Part shown: piece by piece, positions 47,201-57,551 of the stretch
How the letters are laid out: every line of letters begins with the position of its first letter
Numbering within the stretch: the stretch's first letter is position 1
NCBI GenBank assembly: GCA_018340375.1
Contig: JAFFJZ010000004.1
Location: forward strand, 20,372,001-20,436,000
Length of the DNA: 64,000 bases
Origin: Gonatopus flavifemur
Taxonomy: Eukaryota; Arthropoda; Insecta; Hymenoptera; Dryinidae
Direction of reading: 5' to 3'
Translations under genes and position numbers: made by a program
The notes under the pieces: generated by a model
Seen by the model: only the letters and a program-made list of their open reading frames with translations
Database searches by the model: none
Told to the model about the DNA's origin: nothing

Positions 47201-49072
47201 TGTATGGCATTTGGTACACCGGACAAAGCTTTTTCTATATCGTGTATCGTGAGACCAGTTTGCGAGCCAGTTTCGTGATATATACGAGTCTTCTCCCAGG
47301 CTTTGTTTCTCGGATAAGGTGGTAAACTTTTGTGCATGATCGATGAGGAATCTTTACCGGTGAATATAGTTCTTCTTTTATCCGAGGTGAGTCGATTCAA
47401 ACTAGTGTCCCTGCTCCCCGATCGACTTCTACAATTAACCATACTTTTGTCAGTCTTATTGATATCGTTTTTGACGGAAGAGGAAGGAGTTGTCGCGGAT
47501 GTGACTTTGTTTCTATTTCTACGTGGTAAAGTCGCGTAGGCATCGAGGGTTTTGTCGTCGAAATTCTTTCGTGTTCCGGAATACAACATTTGAGTACGAG
47601 AGGAGTGTGCGAGGGATCTACGAGATTCGTCGAGGATTTTTGTTCCGGCGGATCTTGCCGTGGATAGGCTTCCTCCTCTCGATCTCGAAGTCAAGCTTCC
47701 ACGTTGAGCTAGATCTTTGTTGATTTCCGTGGTGAGGACAGATGGAAGGGAATCTGGGATTTGTTTCGTTCTGGTTCTGGTCCACGATGCGTTTGACGAT
47801 CTACAACCGAGGGTCGACGATGATGACGTCGTTGGACCACGATGATGCTGTTGCTGCTGTGGTTCGTGGGTGGTTGTTGGGCACCCTCTGTCGGTCGAAC
47901 TCACCAGAGATTTGTCTCTCGATCTAGTTCTGGTGTCTCTCATGGATTGCGTTGTTGCGTTTGTCGCTGTCGTCGATGAGGATGGAGTTTTGAAACTTTG
48001 TGAAGTTTTCGTCAGAGATGTGGTCATTACGGTCGAGGTTGATGTTCCTCCGGTACGTGATTTGGATCTCGAAGCTTGGGTAGGTAACAGAGCTGTGGAG
48101 TTTTGAGCAACCGAACAGTTGGATACAGGTTTTGTACGAGACGAGGTGGGTTTTGGAACATCCCCTCCTATTCCAAGTTTCTTTCTATTCACGTGGTTCG
48201 AGGATACATGGGGTGCTGTTGTTCTTCTGTTAACGCCGCTACTGCTACTGCTGCTGTTGCTGGTTCGAGGACCGGAGCCAGGAACGTGGGTGATATTACC
48301 ATCGACGGCAGCTGAGGCTATCGAGGAACTTTCGCTACCACCTTCGCTGGTACCTTCCCCTCCACCTCCTGGAGTTAATCTAACGTCATCGTCGTCGTCC
48401 GGTAGGGTGGCACAGGGATCTTCGTACACCGAACAGCAACTGACCAAACTGGAGTCGCAGGAAGCTTCGCAATCCAATCCTCCACAACTGCTGGCGTAAT
48501 CGGTACTGTTTCGACTCCGAACCTGTAAAAAATACACAATTTAGATAACCCTTTCTAAACATAGATTGAAGGAAAAATTCAAAAAACAATGTTACCCTTG
48601 CGGATTCGGTGGCACAACCTTCAACTCCGCTATCGCTTCCATCTTTGCTATCCTTACTCTCATTCGCGTAATCCTTTTTATCGTTGGTTATCGTAGCAGC
48701 AGTCGTACAGGCTGCTTCGGCTTTATAACCCTCGGATTCCGTGACATGAATGACGGTGATGTTACATTCTCCACCGAAATCGATGGTATTATCGGGATCT
48801 TCTTCTTCCTGATTAACCAATTTACCGCTTGATTCGCTGACGGGAGACACAAGATCTTCTGGAACACCAGAATCCTGTCGTGCGACATTTTGCTGTGGCG
48901 ATAACGCTAAAGCTTTGAGATCAAGGTCGATTTCTACTGGAAGGATCGTTGAGGGTGGTATTATCTCCTCCTCACCCTCCGCTTCTGTATTCTTCTTCGT
49001 CTGATGTTGCTGCGGCGTCTCCTCCTTGACCTCCACCACGGTATCACAGATCTCAACCTCGACACCGTTCAT
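44292..49072 (-). CDS. Ser-rich coiled-coil protein, unrecognised
   Basis: Ten exons join in frame: 48596-49072 (exon from acceptor 49096), 46932-48522, 46744-46859, 46519-46659, 46341-46438, 46089-46272, 45793-46015, 45422-45675, 45137-45351, 44292-44475. All GT-AG; 1160 residues with the start at 49072. The frame is also open upstream to the acceptor at 49096, so an earlier coding exon is possible. The N-terminal half (about 1-520) is acidic, then Ser/Thr/Arg-rich, disordered and basic, suited to microtubule or phosphoprotein binding (inference). A conserved-looking block ETGSQTGLTIHDIEKALSG precedes a long coiled coil (about 600-830, Glu/Lys/Leu heptads). A small hydrophobic helix (AAVSGAAVALSGLGNRLEAL) follows, then Ser-rich linkers and a final coiled coil ending VIADDIVNKL. 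No signal peptide or membrane span. Probably a cytoskeletal or centrosomal scaffold, but I cannot name it. Confidence 0.8.
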
Positions 49073-49096
49073 TTTGTATTGCTCCAACTTGCCATT

Positions 49097-49937
49097 CTGT
49101 AATAACGAAAACAAAATTCCAAATGAATAAAATGTGGAAATGAATTGAATTCAGGTCGAGTATAGCACAGAGAGTATTTGAAACCTTTTAACGAGTCGAT
49201 AAGTGAAATGTTCGATTATCAAACGGGTTTATAACTATCTTATTCTCCTATCGATTCTTATTACATAAGTCTCTAGGAACTAAACACAATGTACATTACA
49301 ATGTTATGCGTATGGATATATTCAACACCACCCACTCACGCCCAAGCTAACTTGATTATTATGTATTTATCTTTTCCATAACTTTCTTTCTAATTTGTTC
49401 GATTGCGTCACTGTTGATATCCAACAACGTGGGAACTCTATGATATCTCGATTGTCACTTTGATGAATCGAGGAAATCGTTTTCGCAATTCATAATATTT
49501 CGAACGAATCGATAAAGCAATTTCATGATGTATCTGTCCCGAAACTTACAATATACCGAGCAATCACGACGACACAACATTCGATTATCTGGACCAATAT
49601 CCTGTCCTTTTCGATTCATTCGACCCTGTTCAGGGAAATTGAATAATACGAAGGATGAGGAGTCGATGGATGCTCATAAAAGTTTAGCTCGTGACATATT
49701 AGGGAACATTTTTCAATGTTAACAATTGATATTTTAATTCACGCTATTTCTGCATTGTATACACGCTTTCACTAGTCTGACAGAAAGATTTAATGGAGTG
49801 TTTATGAGAAGACACGTGCGTATTAAATACGGGGAAAAAAAGTAGCTCGCGATGGAAACGATTCTGTAAAGAATTTGACACATCGAACAACAACGAGATG
49901 GAAAGTTGTTGTAAGAAGAAAAATTACATAGATAAGT
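49097..49937. other. Upstream flank of the coiled-coil gene
   Basis: AT-rich, no convincing exon; should include upstream intron, promoter or 5' exons. Confidence 0.35.
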
Positions 49938-50222
49938 TTATGGATATTTTTTTGCCATCTCTTTTGCATAAGAGCCAAAGAAAGTTTGATTCATTAACGA
50001 TTTCACCGATGTTCTGATTCTCATGGAATAATTTCCCGAAGAAGAAAATGACGATTGTTGTTGGTGTTCTCCTTCTTCTTCTTCTTCTTCTTCGATTGTA
50101 TCGCTGGTAAAATTAATCGATGTTGGGAAAGAGATGTATGGTAATGCTTTGGGGAATACATTTGTATCTTTCAGTCTTTCCTCAAAGATATCTTCATGAA
50201 AAATAATACTCCGAGTGTACAA
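49938..50222 (-). CDS. Possible terminal exon of an unknown gene
   Basis: A minus-strand frame of about 94 codons with a Glu tract from (GAA)n and a plausible end SLMNQTFFGSYAKEMAKKYP before TAA at 49938. Composition looks protein-like but no good acceptor or upstream exon was found, and transposon-derived DNA starts at about 50376. Could be chance. Confidence 0.25.
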   Translation of the reverse strand: MYTRSIIFHEDIFEERLKDTNVFPKALPYISFPTSINFTSDTIEEEEEEEGEHQQQSSFSSSGNYSMRIRTSVKSLMNQTFFGSYAKEMAKKYP

Positions 50223-50419
50223 AATTTTTTACTCAATACATGGAGTACCAAAAAGTATTGAATATTTCTAAAAGAATTTTTAAAAGAAAGTCAAGGACTT
50301 TTAAAAACTCCTGGTAGGAAAAAATTCCTCTGAAAGTCTTTGCGAAAGGTGAAGCTATGTTTTTTGGAGCAGTCTAGGATTGGTATGTTTGAAACAAGCT
50401 GTTTTAAACAGTGTTTTAA

Positions 50420-50702
50420 CCCTTCAAGTACACACAGGTGCAGATTCGCACCAATCATTTTGAGACTTTTCGTTTTTCGTCAAAAATTGATTTTATTCTC
50501 GTGTTTCTTTCACTGATCCAATGAAATATTTGTGAATTTCCTTCTATAACACGTTGATTTGCACAGTTCTCCCTTCAAATTGAAAGAAAGTGAGGTCAAA
50601 TTGGTCGAAAAGGAACCGAGTTATTAATCGGTAAAATTGCGTGGTGCGAAACTGCACCTGTATGTACTTCGAAGGTGTGAAAGGATGTGCGTACTTGAAG
50701 GG
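50420..50702. mobile_element. piggyBac-type MITE flanked by TTAA
   Basis: CCCTTCAAGTAC at 50420 and GTACTTGAAGGG at 50702 are inverted, directly flanked by TTAA on both sides, the piggyBac target duplication. A second inverted pair CAGGTGCAGATTCGCACC/GGTGCGAAACTGCACCTG lies inside. 283 bp, non-coding. Confidence 0.85.
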
Positions 50703-50930
50703 TTAAACAAAAACCATTTTCTAATGGAGTTTTAATATTGTGTTGTGAGTACACGGTTGGTATATTTAAAACACCTTGTCTGAAACAAAGTGTTTGAAAC
50801 AAGTTCTAAACAGAAATAATAGTTTTGAACACAGAAAAACATGTTTTTTTTCCCCCTCCGAGTGGAAAATGGCAACTTTCTGCCCGCTGGCCAAAACGAA
50901 GTTGCCACTTTCCGGCTGCGTTGGCGAAAA

Positions 50931-51040
50931 AAATAGTATACACACCTCGGGCAGTAGAAAAGAAAAGCTAAGATCACACGTTTACATGCGATCTTAGCCA
51001 TTTCTTATTTTACTGCCCTTGGTGTGTGATATACTATTTT
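50931..51040. repeat. 110-bp hairpin
   Basis: AATAGTATACACACC..GGGCAGTA at the left and TACTGCCC..GGTGTGTGATATACTATT at the right; the central GCTAAGATC/GATCTTAGC also pairs. Part of a larger element (about 50376-52207) whose outer ends TTGGTATGTTTGAAACAA.. and ..AAACATACCAAACC are inverted. Confidence 0.7.
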
Positions 51041-51177
51041 CCAACCCTGCGGATGACTAAAATAATGTTTATGAAAAATCAGGAACCAATTCTGACCACT
51101 AGATATTGCATAAAAAATGACCACGATGTTTTGGAGTTACATCCACTCAGAGTTGGAAAAAAAACATGTTTTTCTTT

Positions 51178-51375
51178 GTTTAAAAGTATTATTTTTGTTC
51201 AAAACATGTTTAAAACCATTTATTTCTGTTTAAAGCATGTTTGAAACTATTATTTCTGTTTCAAACATGTTCAAAACCATTATTTCTGTTTGAAACATGT
51301 TTGAAACTATTCTTTTGGTTTAGAACATGTTTAAAACTATGATTCCTGTTTGAGACATGTCTAGAACAATTTGTT
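51178..51375. repeat. 30-31-bp tandem repeat, about six units
   Basis: Units of the form ATGTTTAAAACTATTATTTC followed by TGTTTGAAAC repeat about six times with substitutions. Confidence 0.8.
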
Positions 51376-52074
51376 TTGAGGAGTAATATCACTTTGTGGA
51401 CGGAAAAATCGACGTTATTTTCAAGGTGTTGCCATGAAGTCAAAGAAAATTATAAATGTATGGGGTTTTTTGCATATGAGAGTATTAGTCTTTGGCTACA
51501 AAAAACACTTTTTATTCAAGTTTTTTAATCCAAAATGGCGGCATGGTAGTACGGTCAAAAAAACATTCTTTTTTCTCATGGTTAAAACGATCGTACCGCT
51601 ACAGGTCACAATTTTCAATCTCGAAAAAAAAAATTAAAAAGTTCCTTAAGATATAGCCTCAAATCTATAGCTATTCACGTAGGATTTTTTCAATATCAGC
51701 TTGTTTACCGATTTTATAGCCGATTTTTTCCGAAAAAATCGAAAAACAAATTCAAAATGACGCTATCTTCTTCAGAATCTGTTTTTCGAAGGAGTCCTAG
51801 GTAGATAGCTAGATTTTGAGCTATATTTTATGGAAACTTTTTGTTTTTTGTTCTAGATTGAAAATTTAGAAAAATCTAGAAAAAAAATTTTTCTTTTACC
51901 GTACTACCATGCCGCCATTTTGGATTAAAAAACTTGAATAAAAAATGTTTTTTGTACCCAAAGACTAGTACTTTCATATGCAAAAGACCCCATACATTTA
52001 TATTTTTTTCGACTTCATGGCAACACTTTGAAAATAACGTCAATTTTTCCGTCCACAAAGTGATATCGCCCCTT
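51376..52074. mobile_element. Foldback-like element with about 190-bp single-unit arms
   Basis: 51376-51560 and 51896-52074 are complementary over almost their whole length (GTAATATCACTTTGTGGACGG..AAAATGGCGGCATGGTAGTACGG). The centre has two opposite copies of a shorter AAAAATCGAAAAACA-type segment. No ORF. Confidence 0.75.
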
Positions 52075-52235
52075 AAACAAGATGATTTAAATCTACCAAC
52101 CGTGTACTCACAACATAATATGAAGAAAAAACATTAGAACGTGAGTTTAAACCAAACTGAGAATAGTTTTTGTTTGAAACACTTTGTTTAAAACATACCA
52201 AACCTGCGTGTAATCGGGTAATGCGTCACTCGGGT

Positions 52236-53890
52236 GCTTTTTTATGGCGAGTCCTCTTTGCCTCTCGAAAATTCGAGTGAATTTTTATGGTTATTTCCCT
52301 CGCTTCCGACAAACCGACTGTTTCCACACAAATCCGGTTACTGTTCGATAGCGAATCTTCTTGCATCTCCCAAATCAAGATACTTTTTTAAAGCGATTCC
52401 CCTTCTTTTCACAAACTAGGGTGTTTTTTAATAGCGAGTCCTCTCTCGCCTTCTAGAAAATTTAGTGATTTTTTATTGTTCCTCTCACTGTAGAAAATTT
52501 CTATGGGAAACTTCACATAAACGTTCGGAAGTAATTTTCCGTACTTTACCAGAAATTTACGGGAAAATGATGGTCAAAATCCCAGAAAGTTTACAACTCT
52601 CATTCAAATTTATGGGAAATTGTATATAAATGTATCGAAAATTGGTTTCCTATCCCATGATCGGGATTATCTGGTTACTGCGTGTGGGAAAAGGTCCAAT
52701 TATTCTTTACAGTGCCCCTTTGCCTCGCAAAAAGCGAGATGCTTTTGAATAATGCGTCAGCCAGCCTCACTGTAAAAAGTGAGTGGGATTTTTACCCGGC
52801 AGCAAATCTCCCTCACATCGGGGAAATTCATCTCCTCAATATAATATTTTGGAGGAATTCTCCTCCATTTGAAACAGAATTCTTTCTTTTTTAAGTGAAT
52901 TCCTCTTCAAATGAAGAGAAATTCTCCCAAAATATGGAGAAATGAATTCCCCTCCCGTGAGGGATTCTTATCGCCCCCAAATTTCAGTGAAAATTCCACC
53001 ATAATTCTCTACAGTGAGAGCTCTCACAAATCAAAATACTTTTTGATAGTGATTTCCTTTTCACCGTTTACAAATCAAGATGCTTGTTTATAGTGAGCTC
53101 GTTTCCCTCCACCCCTGCTTTTTACGAATTCGGGTGGTTTTTTTGTAGCGATTCTCTTTGTCACTCACAAATCGGGATGTTTTTTGATGGTGATTCTTCC
53201 TTCGCTTTCCAAGAAGTAGGAGGCTTTTGGTGAGTGGTGAGTCTTCGTATCTCATGCATCGAGGTACTTTTGAATAGCGCGTCACCTAGCCTCACTGTAA
53301 AAAGTGAGTGGAATTTTTACCCGGCATCAAACCTTCTTCACATGAGGGAAATTCATCTTCCCTATATTTTGGAGGAATTCTCCTCCATTTGAAAGAGAAT
53401 TCTTCCTTTTTTGAGTGAATTCCTCTTCAAATGAGAAGAAATTCTCCCAAAATATGGAGAAATGAATTCCCCTCCACGTGAGGGATTTTTATCGCCCCCA
53501 AATTTCAGTGAAAATTCCACCATAATTTTTTACAGTGAGAGCTCTCACAAATCAAAATACTTTCTGATAGTGATTTCCTTTTCATCGTTCACAAATCAAA
53601 ATGCTTTTTCATAGTGAGCTCATCCCCCACCCCCTCCGCTCCTGCTTTGTACAGATTTGGACGGTTTTTTATAGCGATTCTCTTCTTTGTCACTCACAAA
53701 TCGGGGGGTTTTTTGATGGTGATTCTTCCCTCGCTTTCCAAGGAGTAGGCAGCTTTTTGACGGTGAGTCTCCGTATCTCGTAAATCGAGGTACTTTTGAA
53801 TAGTGCGTCGCCTAGCCTCACTGTCAAAAGTAAGTTGAATTTTCCCCCGGCAACGCATCTTCTTCACATGGGGGAAATTCATCTTCCCTA
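52236..53890. repeat. Tandem duplication of about 525 bp, with internal 40-50-bp repeats
   Basis: Landmark GCGTCRSCTAGCCTCACTGT occurs near 52757, 53278 and 53806 (periods about 521 and 528). Each unit holds a palindromic block between CACTGTAAAAAGTGAG and CTACAGTGAG, with TTTGGAGGAATTCTCCTCC inside, followed by several short repeats of CACAAATCRRRATRCTTTTT..ATAGTGA. Confidence 0.75.
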
Positions 53891-54084
53891 TACACGGAAA
53901 GACCAGGTCTATTAATATTTAGAAAAATAACTGTCAATTTAGGGAAAACGAGAATTGCTGAAAAATATTCGTACTCTGTAAGAAATTTCCATAGAGAATT
54001 TCCTATACATTTATGTGAAGTCATTATTTCCATGCATCGTGAAAGTAAAAATCCTATTCATGGCAAAAAAATTACATGTTGCTT

Positions 54085-54160
54085 CAGGATCGAACCCGGG
54101 TCGTTTGGTTCGAGAGCAAGTACGTTACGACTTCAGCTGTAGCGCTACTCTGGTCCTTAG
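54085..54160 (-). repeat. tRNA-derived (SINE-like) sequence
   Basis: The minus strand shows GTAGCGCTACAGCTG (A-box-like, 54134-54148) and GGGTTCGATCC (perfect B box, 54088-54098). No full cloverleaf was found. Confidence 0.45.
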
Positions 54161-54251
54161 CGAGAACTTCCAAGTATTGAGACAGTAAGAGTGATGAAAA
54201 GCTGTTATCTGTTTGTCGGGAAATTCCGATGCATTCCGGATTTTAGATAAT

Positions 54252-55125
54252 ACCCGTGTGGAAATTTTTCCGGGCTCAGACCTGGGCCAGGTTTATAATC
54301 CCTACTCAAAATGTGGCCCTGGTTAGGACACCTGGGTTGGCCCCAACTTGGGGTGTTACGCTTTTTAATCTAGGCCCCGTCGTGGTTCCCAAACTTGGCC
54401 CACATCAAGAATTCCACTTGGACCAACTCAGGGAGTTCATTTTAGCTCATATGAATTTTCAAATTTCATCTTGCACTGGGCCCCAGGATATTTGGGTGAT
54501 AAAGAAGTAGTTGTGAAGTTTTCAATTCATCTAACAACCAAAACTCCAAATAATGTGGTTTTATGTAATGGAAATCGAAAAGATGTATGGTTCTGAAGCA
54601 ATGGCATCCGCAATATCTATTCACGGGACAATCTTAATGTCGAGGAAAAGAGAATATATTCTTTTCCTGAAGCATCAAATATAGTCGAAGAATGGGAAAT
54701 TGATCCAGAATCAGTTAAGAATACAACTTTTCCCCTTAATTTTATGGAAAGGAAATTGATCATGATGGAACTTAATACATCACAAAAGATATGTAAAATA
54801 CTTGTTATGTCACTTTTACATACATGAACGCTTATAGAGCACCTGGGAAAAGTTATTCATTATTATTGTCAACAATTAATGTCCATTCGATTCATATGAA
54901 CATTGGATGAACGTTTCTCACAACAAGTATAAAACATATAATTTATGTTGCTCAGGGCCTATATGGGCTGTGGGTGAGCATCTGTAGATTAAAATATCCG
55001 GGGATTACACTAGCAACCCTAACTGGGGCCCACATGGGCCCTGGACTCTTATATTGGATGCCTAAGTTCCACTCTTACGGGGCCCGGACATACTTATGAT
55101 GCCCACGATTGATTTTCACACGGGT
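54252..55125. mobile_element. Element with ACCCGTGTGRAAAT inverted ends (874 bp)
   Basis: ACCCGTGTGGAAAT at 54252 and ATTTTCACACGGGT ending 55125; the outer 150 bp on each side are rich in GGGCC/GGCCC words, which pair loosely. The AT-rich centre is non-coding. Confidence 0.6.
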
Positions 55126-55434
55126 TACGATTTTTTATACTAGAATATTTATATTTTATGAACACACTCGAACCAATTTATTCGATTCCCGATCGCCATT
55201 ACGGACATCAAGAATTCCGCCGTTTGGTACCTCCCGCCGCGAGGGTCCCAAAAGATTGCTCAGTACGGCGGCCATTTTGAGAAAAAAAATTTGTGTTTCA
55301 TGTAATAAATAGATATACTTTTTCGTCAAGAAGATTCATTTTTTCCTTCTCTATGAAATATGTCTTTGATAAACGGTCGAAAATAAAGCAGCTGTTACAT
55401 GTATCGCCCCCTTAATTCACCTGATGCAGGGATG

Positions 55435-56487
55435 TTCATTCCATGCCAAATAAGCATGTGCTCCTTCAAGAATCTGCTCCTTCATTTCCAACTGTACATC
55501 GATGGGTTTTAGAGTTTAAACGTGGTCGTACAAGCGTTGAAGATCAATCACGTAGTGGACGTCCAAAAAGTGCAACGAAATCAGACATCATTGAGCAAGT
55601 CTATGATATTGTTTGTAAAGATCCTAGTTTGAATAAGCGTGAAATTGCTGATACCATAGGCACCTCGGATGAACGAGTACTCCATATTTTACACGAAGAA
55701 TTACATATGAAAAAGCTTTTTGGAAAGTTGGTGCCGCATTCGTTGACAATTCAACAAAAACTGAATCGAAAACAAATTTCTCAGCGTAATTTGGAGCGTT
55801 TTAAGCAGAATAAGACCGATTTTTTGCGTCGTTTCGTGACTGTGGACGAGACTTGGATTTACCATCATGATCCTAAACTAAAACAAGAACGTTTACAGTG
55901 GACCGAAGCTAGTTGTTCAGCTCCAAAACGGGTGAAGTCGGAACGATCGGTAAAAAAGGTTTTAGCATCGGTTTTTTGGGTCGCAAAAGGGGTTTTGTTG
56001 ATTGATTATCTCGAAAAAGGTAAAACAATTAACCCTGAATATTATTGCAACCTTTTGGACCAGTTGGATGAAAAAATTCGTGACAAAAGACCCGGTTTAC
56101 GGAAGAAAAAAATCATTTCTCATCAAGACAATGCACGTGTTCACACAAGTGTTCTGGCGATGGCTAAACTGAACGAATTGAAGTACGAATTGCTTGAACA
56201 CCCACCGTATTCACCAGATTTGGCTCCCTCCGACTATTACCTCTTCAGAAATTTGAAACAATTCCTTCGTGGAAAGCGTTTTTCGTCGAATGAAGAAGCT
56301 ATTACAGCTTTGGAACAGTATTTTACGGAGCTTCCGGAAAATTATCACAGAGATGGTATAAAATTATTGGAGGATTGTTGGAATAAGTGTGTTGAAGTTG
56401 AGGGAGACTATATTGAATAAAAGAAATCATTTCCTCAAAAAATACACATTCTTTCATTTTTGCTTTCAAAACTTTTCAACAAACCTG
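55435..56487 (+). mobile_element. Mariner element, 5'-truncated
   Basis: The right end reads ACTTTTCAACAAACCTG followed by TA (56488-56489), a plausible mariner end. No matching inverted end is visible upstream; the ORF begins abruptly after about 55435, so the left end is missing. Confidence 0.7.
55443..56420 (+). CDS. Mariner transposase with open frame but missing N-terminus
   Basis: A continuous frame of 325 residues with no stop or frameshift. Seen: second helix-turn-helix region (WVLEFKRGRTSVED..SGRPKSATKSD), VDETWIYHHDPKLKQ (first catalytic Asp), HQDNARVH (second) and SPDLAPSDYYLF (third), spaced D,D34D. The end EVEGDYIE is the usual one. Family transposases have about 340-350 residues; the first DNA-binding helices (about 25-40 residues) and left terminal repeat are lacking, so end binding is probably defective even though the catalytic core looks intact. 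Resembles the irritans-like branch rather than the two mariners at 6-13 kb. Possibly recent or under some constraint; recent insertion is simpler. Confidence 0.85.
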   Translation: MPNKHVLLQESAPSFPTVHRWVLEFKRGRTSVEDQSRSGRPKSATKSDIIEQVYDIVCKDPSLNKREIADTIGTSDERVLHILHEELHMKKLFGKLVPHSLTIQQKLNRKQISQRNLERFKQNKTDFLRRFVTVDETWIYHHDPKLKQERLQWTEASCSAPKRVKSERSVKKVLASVFWVAKGVLLIDYLEKGKTINPEYYCNLLDQLDEKIRDKRPGLRKKKIISHQDNARVHTSVLAMAKLNELKYELLEHPPYSPDLAPSDYYLFRNLKQFLRGKRFSSNEEAITALEQYFTELPENYHRDGIKLLEDCWNKCVEVEGDYIE

Positions 56488-56489
56488 TA

Positions 56490-56700
56490 GCTTAGATCAG
56501 GTCCTGATTGGGAATTCAATTACTACCCTGATCAGATCCTGATTAGGAAACGTTTGGTTTTCTTGATCAGGACCTGGTCTTTTCCCTGCGTCACATTTTT
56601 CTCAGAGCCTTATCGGATACTCAAGTCAGGCCCTGAACAGAAATCAGGCATGCCTGATCTGGACCTGATGTTTTCCATATCAAAATTTTTACTGTGTCAA
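56490..56700. repeat. GATCAGGTCCTGAT-rich repeat
   Basis: Variants of GATCAGGTCCTGAT occur about eight times in 200 bp on both strands, each self-complementary. Confidence 0.6.
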
Positions 56701-56843
56701 ATTAATACGCTGCATACTTTTCCCTGACACCATTTCTTGGTTGGACCGAAAAAAAACTTAAAACCTGATAAACATCTGAAACGTTTAGTGGAATGCTACT
56801 AAATCAAAAGTTGTACAAGGATAAAACAGATGTGTTGAAAAGT

Positions 56844-57551
56844 CCCATAATTTATTAAGGATCAGCTGATGCCAGTCTGTGACAGATAGAGTTTTTACTT
56901 GAATTTACTTTAAAAAAATCCCATAATTAGATGTATTTCTATAAGAAATTATGGTACTTTTGAAGCTATATTCAGGTAAATAATTTAATTCGTCACAGAC
57001 TGGCATCAGCTGATCCTCAATACACTGACAGAAAAACGACCTGGTTGAAACATTCGTGGTCGCAGTAACTTGAAATCTGGTTCGATTCACCAGGAAATGT
57101 GGTTGTGATGTTCAGAAGAAGTGCACTGAGAAAACGTTTCCTCGGTGAGACAAAATTTTGGTTGAAATGAACGCAAAGAAACTTTTTGGTTGGCTGAAAT
57201 AAAATTTATTTAGGATAAACAAAATTTATTTGTCCAAATTTTGTTCACCCCAAATAAATTTTATTTCAGCCAACCAAAAAGTTTCTTTGCGTTCATTTCA
57301 ACCAAAATTTTGTTTGGCTGGAACAAACTGTGTTTCCAGTGTGGTCGAAGCCAAAATTAACTACATTTTTCAGGTTATTACACCAAGAAAAGAATCTGGT
57401 GTTTCTAACCTGAAAAATGTAGTTAATTTTAGCTTCAGCCACTTCTTCTGGACATCACAACCACATTTCCTGGTGAATCGAACCAGATTTCAAGTTATTG
57501 CGACCACGAATGTTTCAACCAGGTCGTTTTTCTGTCAGTGTGAATTATGGA
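56844..57551. mobile_element. CCCATAATTTATT MITE, copy 2, interrupted
   Basis: Starts CCCATAATTTATTAAGGATC and shares CCAGTCTGTGA with copy 1 (4357-4536); the right terminus AATTATGG resumes only after the inserted element 57023-57540. Confidence 0.7.
57023..57540. mobile_element. Large palindromic MITE (518 bp) with CACTGACAG ends
   Basis: CACTGACAGAAAAACGACC at 57023 and its complement ending 57540; nearly every base of the left half has a partner in the right half (CATTCGTGGTCGC, CACCAGGAAATGTGG, GAAACTTTTTGGTTGGC). Inserted at TA within 56844-57551. Sequence beyond shows no gene until 59174. Confidence 0.88.

Noticed and set aside
48119..48499. Plus-strand 126-codon hydrophobic frame
   Set aside because: Antisense of the Ser-rich exon of the coiled-coil gene, which has consistent splicing and frame.
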